Assembly: GCA_030152225.1 (NCBI GenBank)
Contig: JASLHL010000229.1
Span: 1-43,182, forward strand
From: Flavobacterium sp.
GTDB lineage: Bacteria; Bacteroidota; Bacteroidia; Flavobacteriales; Flavobacteriaceae
Reading direction: 5' to 3'
DNA length: 43,182 nt
The translations under genes and the position numbers were made by a program. The notes under the pieces were generated by a model, which made no database searches, was not told where the DNA came from, and saw nothing but the letters and a program-made list of their open reading frames with translations. Positions 35,210-41,636 of this stretch are shown in pieces; within the stretch, counting starts at the first letter, position 1, and each line of letters begins with the position of its first letter.

Positions 35210-36499
35210 ATGATGAAAGAAGCCTTTGTACAGTATGTGTGGTATAAGCAATTGTTTACAACGTTATCCTTGTATACAGCGCAACATCATACCCTTGTTA
35301 TTTTGCATCCAGGACAATGGTCTACTTTAGCAGGACCAGACTTTTTTAATGCTAAGGTTGCTATTGATGGATTGCTTTGGGTAGGGAATGTAGAGGTGCA
35401 CCTACAATCTTCTGATTGGTATCGACACCACCACGAAAAAGATTCGCGCTATGACAATGTGATCTTACATGTCGTTTGGGACTATGATATCCCCGTATTC
35501 AATTCAAAAGGAGGCGAAATACCAACATTGGTCGTGGCACACTATGTGCAAAAAGAAGCCATTCAACAGAGCGAAAAACTATTTGCACCCAAGTCAACCA
35601 TTAATTGTCAAACCCTCTTAAAAGATACGCTTTCTCCTATTGAATGGTATAAATGGAAAGAAGTGCTCTACATGGAGCGACTAGAAAATAAAGGGAAACA
35701 AATTAAACAGCTTTTAGATGAAACAACTTACAATTGGAATCAGGTTTTGTTTTGTTTAGTTGCCAAGAGTTTCGGAATGAATATCAATGGAGATGCTTTT
35801 TTTGAAATGGCAAAAGCGCTACCCATACCAATTTTACTGAAGGAAGGAACAGAATTGATGAATATCGAGGCTTTGTTTTTTGGCATGGCAGGCTTTCTTC
35901 AGAATGAAGAAGAAATACTAGATCGTTACTATTGGAACCTTGTTGAACGATGGAATTTTTATCAGCACAAATACCAACTCCATCCGAAGAGTAGTACTTC
36001 CATGCACTTCTTTAAACTTCGTCCACCTAATTTTCCAACGATTCGGCTAGCTCAACTCGCCTGGTGGTTCTTCAATCAACAGTATGAGTTTACTCAATTG
36101 CTGTATACCAAAGAACGGTCGAATTTACTGCTTTTACTACAAGCTGAAGTCAGTCCGTATTGGGAAACCCACTATACCTTTTACAAAGAAAGTAAACCAA
36201 GAAAAAAAGTACTTTCCCCTGTCTTTCAAGAGCTCCTTCTTGTCAATACCATTATTCCCATGCAATACGTATGGGCGTGTTCTAAAGATTTGGAAGAGGA
36301 AGTGGAGCGCATTACGGCGTTGAGTGTAGAACTAAAAGCGGAGACTAATGGGGTAGTTAGCCTATTCGAACAAGAAGGTGTGACAGTAGAGAATGCTTTC
36401 GATAGCCAAGCACTTATTCAGTTGAAAAAGACCTATTGTAATACAAATAAATGTTTGTCTTGTGCGGTTGGTCGTTCCATTTTAAATAAAAAGAACTAA
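35210..36499 (+). CDS. DUF2851 family protein
   Basis: 429 residues from ATG 35210 (ATG 35213 is equally possible). The frame also opens at a GTG at 35150, but that codon abuts the T-tract of the porin terminator and the extra 20 residues do not resemble the family start. The protein begins MMKEAFVQYVWYKQLF and then shows VILHPGQWSTLAGPDFFNAK, VGNVEVHLQSSDWYRHHH and YDNVILHVVWDYD, which together match DUF2851. These conserved histidines and aspartates recall a nuclease-like fold, but that is only an impression. The C-terminus has a CNTNKCLSCAVG cysteine cluster. There is no signal peptide. The function is unknown. The PspC-like gene follows after 22 bases. Confidence 0.8.
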   Translation: MMKEAFVQYVWYKQLFTTLSLYTAQHHTLVILHPGQWSTLAGPDFFNAKVAIDGLLWVGNVEVHLQSSDWYRHHHEKDSRYDNVILHVVWDYDIPVFNSKGGEIPTLVVAHYVQKEAIQQSEKLFAPKSTINCQTLLKDTLSPIEWYKWKEVLYMERLENKGKQIKQLLDETTYNWNQVLFCLVAKSFGMNINGDAFFEMAKALPIPILLKEGTELMNIEALFFGMAGFLQNEEEILDRYYWNLVERWNFYQHKYQLHPKSSTSMHFFKLRPPNFPTIRLAQLAWWFFNQQYEFTQLLYTKERSNLLLLLQAEVSPYWETHYTFYKESKPRKKVLSPVFQELLLVNTIIPMQYVWACSKDLEEEVERITALSVELKAETNGVVSLFEQEGVTVENAFDSQALIQLKKTYCNTNKCLSCAVGRSILNKKN

Positions 36500-36504
36500 A
36501 TTTG
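36497..36504 (+). promoter_or_regulatory. Putative -7 promoter element (TAAATTTG) for the PspC-like gene
   Basis: TAAATTTG matches TAnnTTTG. Its first three bases are the stop codon of the DUF2851 gene, and it ends 17 bases before the PspC-like start codon. Confidence 0.4.
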
Positions 36505-36521
36505 TACTATAACAAGAAAAG

Positions 36522-36743
36522 ATGATAAACAATTTGCGCTATTTTTTGGAGAAACACGGTTTTAAAGTTTCTACCCGTTTGGGAGATCGCTTAGGTATTC
36601 GTGTATCGAATATTCGCTTGTTCTTTATCTACCTCTCCTTTTTTACTTTAGGATTAGCTTTTGCACTGTATTTGACTTTAGCCTTTTTTGTGCGCTTAAA
36701 GGATTTAGTGTATACCAAACGAAGTTCTGTTTTTGATCTGTAG
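36522..36743 (+). CDS. Small PspC-domain membrane protein
   Basis: 73 residues. A short N-terminal amphipathic part (FLEKHGFKVSTRLGDRLGI) leads into SNIRLFFIYLSFFTLGLAFALYLTLAFFVRLKD, which contains one long or two short membrane segments. The RLGDRLGIRVSNIRLFFIYL arrangement is that of PspC domains, which in Bacteroidota often occur as small single-domain proteins. PspC in enterobacteria is an envelope-stress regulator; the role here is not established. It is followed after 42 bases by the helix-hairpin-helix gene. Confidence 0.7.
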   Translation: MINNLRYFLEKHGFKVSTRLGDRLGIRVSNIRLFFIYLSFFTLGLAFALYLTLAFFVRLKDLVYTKRSSVFDL

Positions 36744-36785
36744 TTGACCTAAAGTTTAGTCGTAGTACACAAGCATAACCTGTGT

Positions 36786-37700
36786 ATGAAATCAAACCCC
36801 TATTTTTATCATTGGTATTACTATACCCAAGCACAAAAACGAGGATTTATTTTCGTTATATTTGGTGTCGTACTGATCCAGATAACCTTGTGTTTTGTAG
36901 TTTACTATCGACTACAAGCACAAGCCCCTGATGTGATTCCAACAAAGATTCAAGTCGCGCTCCAAGCACAATTGGATAGCCTGAGGAATGTGGACTCAAA
37001 AAAGAAGGATACCATTTATCCTTTTAATCCCAACTATATTAGCGATTATAAAGGGTATTTCTTGGAGTTATCCACAGTGGAAATTGATCGACTGTTGGCG
37101 TTTCTCGCTAGTAAGCAAATGATCAATTCGACACAAGATTTCCAAAAGGTAACGGGCGTTTCGAATGGATGGATGCAAAAATACAGCCCGTATTTTGTAT
37201 TTGAGTCGCGATCGAGAACGCAACCAAAAGCACAATATACCCAAGGAAAAACAGGCGCTACTTCCAAAAAGTCCGAACCAGTAAAACACCTGCTTCCCCC
37301 TCAAGATATTAATCAGGCGACTGCTGAAAGCCTACAGTTGATTCGCGGAATAGGTCCAGCATTATCGAAACGGATTATTGAGGATCGAAACAAATGGGGC
37401 GGTTATGTTCATTTGGATCAACTGAAATTTGTATATGGCTTGTCTGAAGAAGTGATAGAAGCGCTTTTTCAACAGTTTGCCGTTCTTAGTACACCTACAA
37501 TTGACCCTTTAGATCTCAATGAAGCTGGAGTAAATGAATTGAAAAATATCCCGTATTTGAACTATTATCTCGCAAGAGAGATTGTTAAATATAGAAGTTT
37601 GAATGGGAATTTTGTTAATAAAAGACAATTAAGAGAAATTGAAAAAATTCCACTTGACAGGATTCATATAATTAGTTTATATTTGAAAATTAGGAATTAA
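36786..37700 (+). CDS. Helix-hairpin-helix (ComEA-like) membrane-anchored protein
   Basis: 304 residues. An aromatic-rich N-terminus and one membrane helix (about 19-41) are followed by a linker and then helix-hairpin-helix units. These are seen at about 85-125 (LSTVEIDRLLAFLASKQ, weak), 177-235 (DINQATAESLQLIRGIGPAL, then SKRIIEDRNKWGGYVHLDQL) and 240-304 (DLNEAGVNELKNIPYLNYYL, then AREIVKYRSLNGNFVNKRQL). The GIGPALSKRI hairpin is of the ComEA type that binds DNA without sequence specificity. A role in DNA uptake or in DNA handling at the membrane is an inference. The acyl-CoA dehydrogenase gene follows after 11 bases and may share its transcript. Confidence 0.8.
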   Translation: MKSNPYFYHWYYYTQAQKRGFIFVIFGVVLIQITLCFVVYYRLQAQAPDVIPTKIQVALQAQLDSLRNVDSKKKDTIYPFNPNYISDYKGYFLELSTVEIDRLLAFLASKQMINSTQDFQKVTGVSNGWMQKYSPYFVFESRSRTQPKAQYTQGKTGATSKKSEPVKHLLPPQDINQATAESLQLIRGIGPALSKRIIEDRNKWGGYVHLDQLKFVYGLSEEVIEALFQQFAVLSTPTIDPLDLNEAGVNELKNIPYLNYYLAREIVKYRSLNGNFVNKRQLREIEKIPLDRIHIISLYLKIRN

Positions 37701-37711
37701 ATTAAACAACC

Positions 37712-38854
37712 ATGAATTTTGAATACAATGAAACTCAAGCAATGATTGCTGAGTCTATTAGAGATTTTGCAGAACAAAATATACGTCCATACATTATGGA
37801 GTGGGATGAAGCACAGATTTTTCCAGTTGATTTATTTAAGAAATTAGGAGAAATGGGGTATATGGGTGTACTGGTTCCAGAAGAATACGGAGGATCAGGA
37901 TTAAACTATCATGAATACATTACGATTGTAGAAGAAATATCAAAAGTAGATTCATCGATTGGTTTATCTGTAGCAGCTCATAATTCATTATGTACAAATC
38001 ATATTTTGACATTCGGAAATGAAGAACAAAAGAAAAAATGGTTGCCAAAATTAGCTACTGCGGAGTGGATTGGTGCTTGGGGATTAACAGAGCATAATAC
38101 AGGATCTGATGCAGGTGGGATGAATACAACAGCTGTAAAAGACGGAGATCACTGGGTGTTGAACGGAGCCAAAAACTTTATCACACACGCTATTTCTGGA
38201 AACGTTGCCGTTGTAATTGCACGTACAGGTGAAAAAGGTGATTCTCGTGGAATGACTGCTTTCGTGATCGAAAAAGGAACACCAGGGTTTTCAAGTGGAA
38301 GAAAAGAAAATAAATTGGGAATGCGCGCTTCTGAAACTGCAGAATTGATTTTTGATAACTGCCGTGTATCAGACGCAAACCGTTTAGGAGAAGTAGGCGA
38401 AGGGTTTATCCAAGCGATGAAAGTTTTAGATGGTGGTCGTATTTCAATTGGAGCTTTGTCTTTGGGAATTGCAAAAGGAGCGTACGAAGCAGCCTTGAAA
38501 TATTCAAAAGAAAGAGTACAGTTTGGAAAGCCAATTAGCGAGTTTCAAGCGATTGGATTTAAGTTAGCTGATATGGCTACTGAAATTGAAGCTTCTGAAT
38601 TGTTGTTACACAAAGCAGCGTTTTTGAAAAACAACAACAAACCAATGACTAAATTAGGAGCAATGGCAAAAATGTACGCTTCTGAAGTATGTGTGAAGGT
38701 TTCTACAGATGCAATCCAAATCCATGGAGGTTACGGATATACCAAAGATTTTCCAGTAGAGAAATTCTTCCGTGACTCTAAATTATGTACAATTGGAGAA
38801 GGAACAACAGAGATTCAAAAATTAGTAATCTCTCGTCAAATTTTAAAAGACTAA
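37712..38854 (+). CDS. Acyl-CoA dehydrogenase
   Basis: 380 residues, the normal length for the short/medium-chain family. It oxidises acyl-CoA to trans-2-enoyl-CoA with FAD, passing electrons to electron-transferring flavoprotein. Visible are the N-terminal helical domain, the middle beta domain with [15 protein letters not shown] and [10 protein letters not shown], and the C-terminal helical domain with [15 protein letters not shown] and [21 protein letters not shown]. The catalytic-base region is [18 protein letters not shown], with the glutamate of the EGT motif in the position used by butyryl-CoA dehydrogenase. The exact acyl substrate cannot be told from sequence. It lies 11 bases after the helix-hairpin-helix gene and ends at a strong palindromic terminator. 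Confidence 0.94.
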   Translation: MNFEYNETQAMIAESIRDFAEQNIRPYIMEWDEAQIFPVDLFKKLGEMGYMGVLVPEEYGGSGLNYHEYITIVEEISKVDSSIGLSVAAHNSLCTNHILTFGNEEQKKKWLPKLATAEWIGAWGLTEHNTGSDAGGMNTTAVKDGDHWVLNGAKNFITHAISGNVAVVIARTGEKGDSRGMTAFVIEKGTPGFSSGRKENKLGMRASETAELIFDNCRVSDANRLGEVGEGFIQAMKVLDGGRISIGALSLGIAKGAYEAALKYSKERVQFGKPISEFQAIGFKLADMATEIEASELLLHKAAFLKNNNKPMTKLGAMAKMYASEVCVKVSTDAIQIHGGYGYTKDFPVEKFFRDSKLCTIGEGTTEIQKLVISRQILKD

Positions 38855-38873
38855 GTAAGTTTATAACTACCAT

Positions 38874-38906
38874 AAAAAAAGCCAACCGTACGGTTGGCTT
38901 TTTTTT
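38874..38906. terminator. Bidirectional palindromic terminator
   Basis: The perfect palindrome GCCAACCGTACGGTTGGC (38881-38898) is preceded by seven A and followed by eight T, so it can stop both the acyl-CoA dehydrogenase and the convergent symporter transcripts. Its right edge overlaps the first base pairs of the symporter stop codon. Confidence 0.9.
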
Positions 38907-40086
38907 ATGTAATCTCAGTTGTGGTATTTTCTTTTTGTTCACTGAATTTGGTAACCATCATACTCAAAGCGCCATCTCCAGCTATGTTACAGGCTGTACC
39001 AAAGCTGTCTTGCAAAGCAAAAATCGTTAATGTCAAGGCAATTCCCGCATCATCGAAGCCCAAGACCGAGGTGATAATTCCCAAGGAGGCCATAACGGTA
39101 CCTCCTGGTACTCCGGGTGCTCCAATAGCAAAAATGCCCAGTAATAGAATGAAGACAACAAGCGTTCCTACCTCGGGAATAGATCCATATAATACACGGG
39201 AAACCGTCATAACAAAAAATACTTCGGTCAACACAGAACCACAGAGGTGAATATTCGAAAAGAAAGGAATCGTAAAATTGGTGATTTCGGGTTTTAATAC
39301 TTTACTCTTATGTGCTGATTGAAGGGCAACTCCCAAAGTTGCTGCGGAAGACATGGTACCAACGGCTGTTAGATATGCTGGGCCATAGTGTTTGAGAACC
39401 TCCCATGGATTTTTTTTGGAGTAAATACCTGCAAGGGTAAATAAAATCGCCAACCAAACAAAATGAGCGACAAGGACAATCAAAATAACCTGAAGAAAAA
39501 CAGGAAGTTGCGATTGAATGGATCCTTCATAACTCAAGATGGCAAAATTACTCATAATGTAAAAAGGCAAAATGGGAATCAGAATGCGATTGACCAGGAG
39601 CAAAACAATGTCTTTGAATTGGTCAAAGACGTTTTCTAAGGGTTTAGATTGAATCCACAAAATACCTATGCCAATCATCAAAGCAAGTGTTAGTGCGGTC
39701 ATAACTCCAAATACAGGAGGGATATCTAGCTTAAATAGCATCTCAGGAAGTTCTTTGAGTTCCGAGGTTGTGTCGGCAATATTCAGTCTTGGGATAAGTT
39801 CAAATCCCAATGATGCACTAAAGAAACCAGCACCTATACTCGATAGATAGGCTATGATCACAGAAAAACTAATGATTCGAAGAGAATCTCGTTGTAGTTT
39901 AGTGATGGAGGATACCACAAAGCCTAAAATAATTAAAGGGACTAGAAAGAGAATGAGCTGACCTAAAATATGCCTTGTTGATAAAATAATTTGCAAGAGC
40001 GCATCATTTAAATAACGCCCAATGAGTAGCCCGACTACTACACCCAGTAATAAGCGGAACATTGTATTGTTTCGTATTTTTTGCAT
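38905..40086 (-). CDS. Dicarboxylate/amino acid:cation symporter (DAACS family)
   Basis: 393 residues from the ATG at 40086 (minus strand). The frame stays open to 40242, but the added 52 residues do not look like the family; the chosen start gives MQKIRNNTMFRLLLGVVVGL, a usual DAACS beginning. The protein has about eight membrane helices and two re-entrant hairpin regions: TMSSAATLGVALQSAHKSKV (hairpin 1) and IFAIGAPGVPGGTVMASLGI (hairpin 2). The glutamate-transporter motif NMDGT is replaced by NIHLCGS, while the NxxGD motif survives as NIAGD. It is a secondary transporter, probably sodium- or proton-coupled, for a dicarboxylate or amino acid, with the motif change leaving the substrate uncertain. 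It is convergent with the acyl-CoA dehydrogenase gene. Confidence 0.85.
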   Translation of the reverse strand: MQKIRNNTMFRLLLGVVVGLLIGRYLNDALLQIILSTRHILGQLILFLVPLIILGFVVSSITKLQRDSLRIISFSVIIAYLSSIGAGFFSASLGFELIPRLNIADTTSELKELPEMLFKLDIPPVFGVMTALTLALMIGIGILWIQSKPLENVFDQFKDIVLLLVNRILIPILPFYIMSNFAILSYEGSIQSQLPVFLQVILIVLVAHFVWLAILFTLAGIYSKKNPWEVLKHYGPAYLTAVGTMSSAATLGVALQSAHKSKVLKPEITNFTIPFFSNIHLCGSVLTEVFFVMTVSRVLYGSIPEVGTLVVFILLLGIFAIGAPGVPGGTVMASLGIITSVLGFDDAGIALTLTIFALQDSFGTACNIAGDGALSMMVTKFSEQKENTTTEIT

Positions 40087-40259
40087 GGTTGCTTTTTGAA
40101 TTGAATGTAAAAGTAAAAACCAAAGGGTGTTTTTAGGGAAGAAAACAGAAAATATACCATATAGATGGTAGCAGTAATCAAGAGGGATAGTACATCTTCT
40201 TACGCTAATCAAATAATAGTTTGTGAGTGTTTTAAAAATCAAAAAAGAGTTTCCTTTAG

Positions 40260-40303
40260 CAAGGAGATTTTGAATTTAAAGCAGATACATCCAAGGAGAT
40301 TTT
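40260..40303. repeat. 12-bp direct repeat CAAGGAGATTTT, 32-bp period
   Basis: CAAGGAGATTTT occurs at 40260-40271 and again, without mismatch, at 40292-40303. The 32-bp spacing is about three helical turns, which would place two protein sites on the same face of the DNA. Confidence 0.7.
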
Positions 40304-40325
40304 ATCCTTTTACACCTCTATATTT

Positions 40326-40355
40326 ACCGTTCGCACAGCTAAATTAACCGTTCAC
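40326..40355 (+). promoter_or_regulatory. Putative LytTR-type operator (two ACCGTTC repeats, 21-bp period)
   Basis: The 9-base words ACCGTTCGC (40326-40334) and ACCGTTCAC (40347-40355) are direct repeats exactly 21 bp apart. Each matches eight of nine positions of the published LytTR half-site [TA][AC][CA]GTTN[AG][TG]. Two such half-sites with about 12 bases between them are how LytTR regulators usually bind. The pair lies upstream of the promoter-like element of a locus that itself encodes a LytTR domain, so autoregulation is the natural reading. Confidence 0.55.
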
Positions 40356-40388
40356 GCACCTTGTTTTTTCGAAGCGACAGACATGCCT

Positions 40389-40396
40389 TAGGTTTG
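40389..40396 (+). promoter_or_regulatory. Putative -7 promoter element (TAGGTTTG) of the two-component remnant
   Basis: TAGGTTTG matches TAnnTTTG and ends 24 bases before the ATG at 40421. A TTG at 40361-40363 stands 25 bases upstream, slightly beyond the usual -33 spacing; such a weak promoter would suit activation from the adjacent ACCGTTC repeats. Confidence 0.45.
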
Positions 40397-40420
40397 TGGA
40401 GTAATTTAGATCAAAGACGA

Positions 40421-40687
40421 ATGAAAATACTGGTTTGCTTGCTGTTGTTCGTGGGATGGAGTACGTTAGTTGCTCAAGAAATACAGCTATCGCCTCATTT
40501 TTTGTTCAACAACCTCAATGTGTTGATTAGTACCATTCAGGAAGACCCTGAAAAAGCTGAACAATTTGCGCGTAGCTTTTCAAAAATATACCGCTATGTC
40601 TTAGCGCGATTGGATGAATCGTCATGTGTCTTATCAGATGAGTTGGCGTTTATTCAGGATTATCTCTGGAAATTTTTGAAAAAGTAG
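40421..40687 (+). pseudogene. Remnant of a LytS-type sensor histidine kinase
   Basis: An open frame of 88 residues that joins parts which should be hundreds of residues apart. Residues 1-19 are an intact signal peptide (MKILVCLLLFVGWSTLVAQ). Directly after two residues comes the phosphoacceptor region of a His_kinase (LytS/YehU) protein: LSPHFLFNNLNVL with H26, then EKAEQFARSFSKIYRYVLAR and LSDELAFIQDYL. The expected extracytoplasmic sensor and membrane helices before the histidine box, and the ATPase domain after it, are missing. From about 40666 the frame runs out of kinase homology into the downstream regulator sequence in a wrong frame and stops at 40685-40687. This is best explained by two internal deletions. 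A short secreted or membrane peptide could still be made, but it cannot be a working kinase. Confidence 0.75.
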
Positions 40688-41229
40688 AATTGAAAAACAG
40701 TTTTATTATTTTTGTTACCAGTTTTGATCACTATGCAATTAAGGCTTTTAAATTAAATAGCATTGACTATCTATTAAACCCTATTGAACCTTCGGACTTG
40801 TTAGGAGCGATTAACAAGTTTAAAACGCAAGTTGTTCAGGCCAAACAAAAAGTTGATGCCTTGCGACATTCCTTACTAGGGCCAAGCTATCCCAAGCGAT
40901 TGATGATTAAGTTTGGCATGCAGATCAAAATGATTTTGGTAGAAGATGTGGTTTGTTTTTACAGAGAAGATCGTGGGCTGTATATTGCAACGTGTGAAGG
41001 GAAGCGCTATCTGTTGGATGAACCTTCCATCGATGCAATTTTGAAAATAATTGACCCCGCCAAGTTCTTTCGCGTGAATCGCTTTCAGGTGATTGCTATT
41101 GAATATATTGAACAAATGGCACAAATGTCCATCTCTCGATTGAAATTGACCTTATTCAATTATCAAGAGGAAGTTATTGTCAGTCGCGAACGCGTGCAAG
41201 CGTTTAAAATGTGGTTGGGGAGTAATTGA
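40663..41229 (+). pseudogene. Remnant of a LytTR-family response regulator (receiver N-half missing)
   Basis: The homologous frame can be read from about 40663 (SLEIFEKVELKNSF) and is listed as 179 residues if it starts at TTG 40690. It begins in the middle of a receiver domain: FIIFVTSFDHYAIKAFKLNS, then IDYLLNPIEPSDLLGAINKF, which are the last strand-helix units. The N-terminal half with the phosphorylated aspartate is absent. After a linker, a complete LytTR DNA-binding domain follows at about 72-179 (LMIKFGMQIKMILVEDVVCF, then DRGLYIATCEGKRYLLDEPS, then FFRVNRFQVIAIEYIEQM). The kinase remnant overlaps its start in another frame. A DNA-binding product could still be made by reinitiation, but it could not be phosphorylated in the normal way. 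Confidence 0.7.
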
Positions 41230-41254
41230 CAGTTGACGATTTACAGCTGACGAT
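41229..41254. repeat. Tandem 12-base imperfect repeat (ACAGyTGACGAT)
   Basis: ACAGTTGACGAT (41229-41240) is followed two bases later by ACAGCTGACGAT (41243-41254), a single mismatch and a 14-base period. The first copy overlaps the stop codon of the regulator remnant. Confidence 0.7.
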
Positions 41255-41312
41255 AAATCACACAGCTTCAAAAGAACACGGGAATAAAAACAAAATAAAA
41301 AAACTTTTTTTG

Positions 41313-41342
41313 TTGTGTTGTATAAAAAAAGTTTTACTTTTG
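41313..41342 (+). promoter_or_regulatory. Promoter of rpsU (TTG -33, TACTTTTG -7)
   Basis: TTG at 41313-41315 is followed after exactly 19 bases by TACTTTTG at 41335-41342. This is a textbook match to the Bacteroidota housekeeping promoter and the best in the window. Transcription would start near 41349, giving a leader of about 25 bases. Confidence 0.7.
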
Positions 41343-41356
41343 CATCACCAAATGAG

Positions 41357-41364
41357 AGGAGGTG
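41357..41364 (+). promoter_or_regulatory. rpsU: Strong Shine-Dalgarno sequence of rpsU
   Basis: AGGAGGTG at 41357-41364 is fully complementary to the 16S anti-SD core and ends 9 bases before the ATG at 41374. No other gene in the window has such a site; the other starts are preceded by A- or T-rich sequence. It also decides the start: the in-frame GTG at 41362 overlaps this site and is rejected. Confidence 0.8.
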
Positions 41365-41373
41365 TATGAAAAC

Positions 41374-41568
41374 ATGTTGATCATTCCAATTAAAGACGGA
41401 GAAAATATTGATAGAGCACTAAAGCGCTACAAGAGAAAATTTGACAGAACAGGTACGTTACGTCAATTAAGATCTCGTCAAGCTTTCCACAAACCGTCTG
41501 TTGTCAAAAGAGACAAAATGCAAAAAGCACAGTATATCCAACACTTAAGAGATTCAGTAGAAATCTAG
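41374..41568 (+). CDS. rpsU: 30S ribosomal protein bS21
   Basis: 64 residues from ATG 41374, chosen because of the Shine-Dalgarno site 9 bases upstream and because MLIIPIKDGENIDRALKRYK is the normal beginning. The protein is short and very basic: KRKFDRTGTLRQLRSRQAFH, then KPSVVKRDKMQKAQYIQHLR. It binds the 30S platform close to the 3' end of 16S rRNA. In Bacteroidota, bS21 with bS6 and bS18 is known to hold the anti-SD away from mRNA. It has its own promoter, and a terminator follows 27 bases after the stop, so it is a single-gene unit. Confidence 0.95.
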   Translation: MLIIPIKDGENIDRALKRYKRKFDRTGTLRQLRSRQAFHKPSVVKRDKMQKAQYIQHLRDSVEI

Positions 41569-41595
41569 ACTTAAACGTAGGATTAAAGTATAAGG

Positions 41596-41636
41596 CCGTT
41601 GTAATAAAGTATTATCTTTGTTACAACGGTTTTTTT
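41596..41636 (+). terminator. Intrinsic terminator of rpsU, abutting the xerC start codon
   Basis: CCGTTGTAA (41596-41604) pairs perfectly with TTACAACGG (41621-41629) around a 16-base loop, followed by seven T (41630-41636). The next base is the A of the xerC ATG. The loop contains the promoter-like TATCTTTG. Confidence 0.75.
41613..41620 (+). promoter_or_regulatory. Putative -7 promoter element (TATCTTTG) for xerC, inside the rpsU terminator loop
   Basis: TATCTTTG matches TAnnTTTG and ends 16 bases before the xerC start codon, giving a leader of about 10 bases. No -33 TTG stands at the usual distance. Confidence 0.45.

Larger units (their letters stand above)
40087..40420. other. Divergent intergenic region with repeat elements
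   Basis: This 334-base gap lies between the symporter and the decayed two-component locus. It contains a 12-bp direct repeat (40260-40271 and 40292-40303), a pair of ACCGTTC repeats 21 bp apart (40326-40355) and a TAnnTTTG element (40389-40396). The part nearest the symporter shows no clear promoter consensus. Confidence 0.6.

Noticed and set aside
38894..39250. A 118-residue frame antisense to the symporter
   Set aside because: Its composition is a reflection of the hydrophobic symporter codons and it overlaps the terminator; no independent support.
40087..40242. A 52-residue N-terminal extension of the DAACS symporter
   Set aside because: The added residues do not resemble the family, while MQKIRNNTMFRLLLG from 40086 does.
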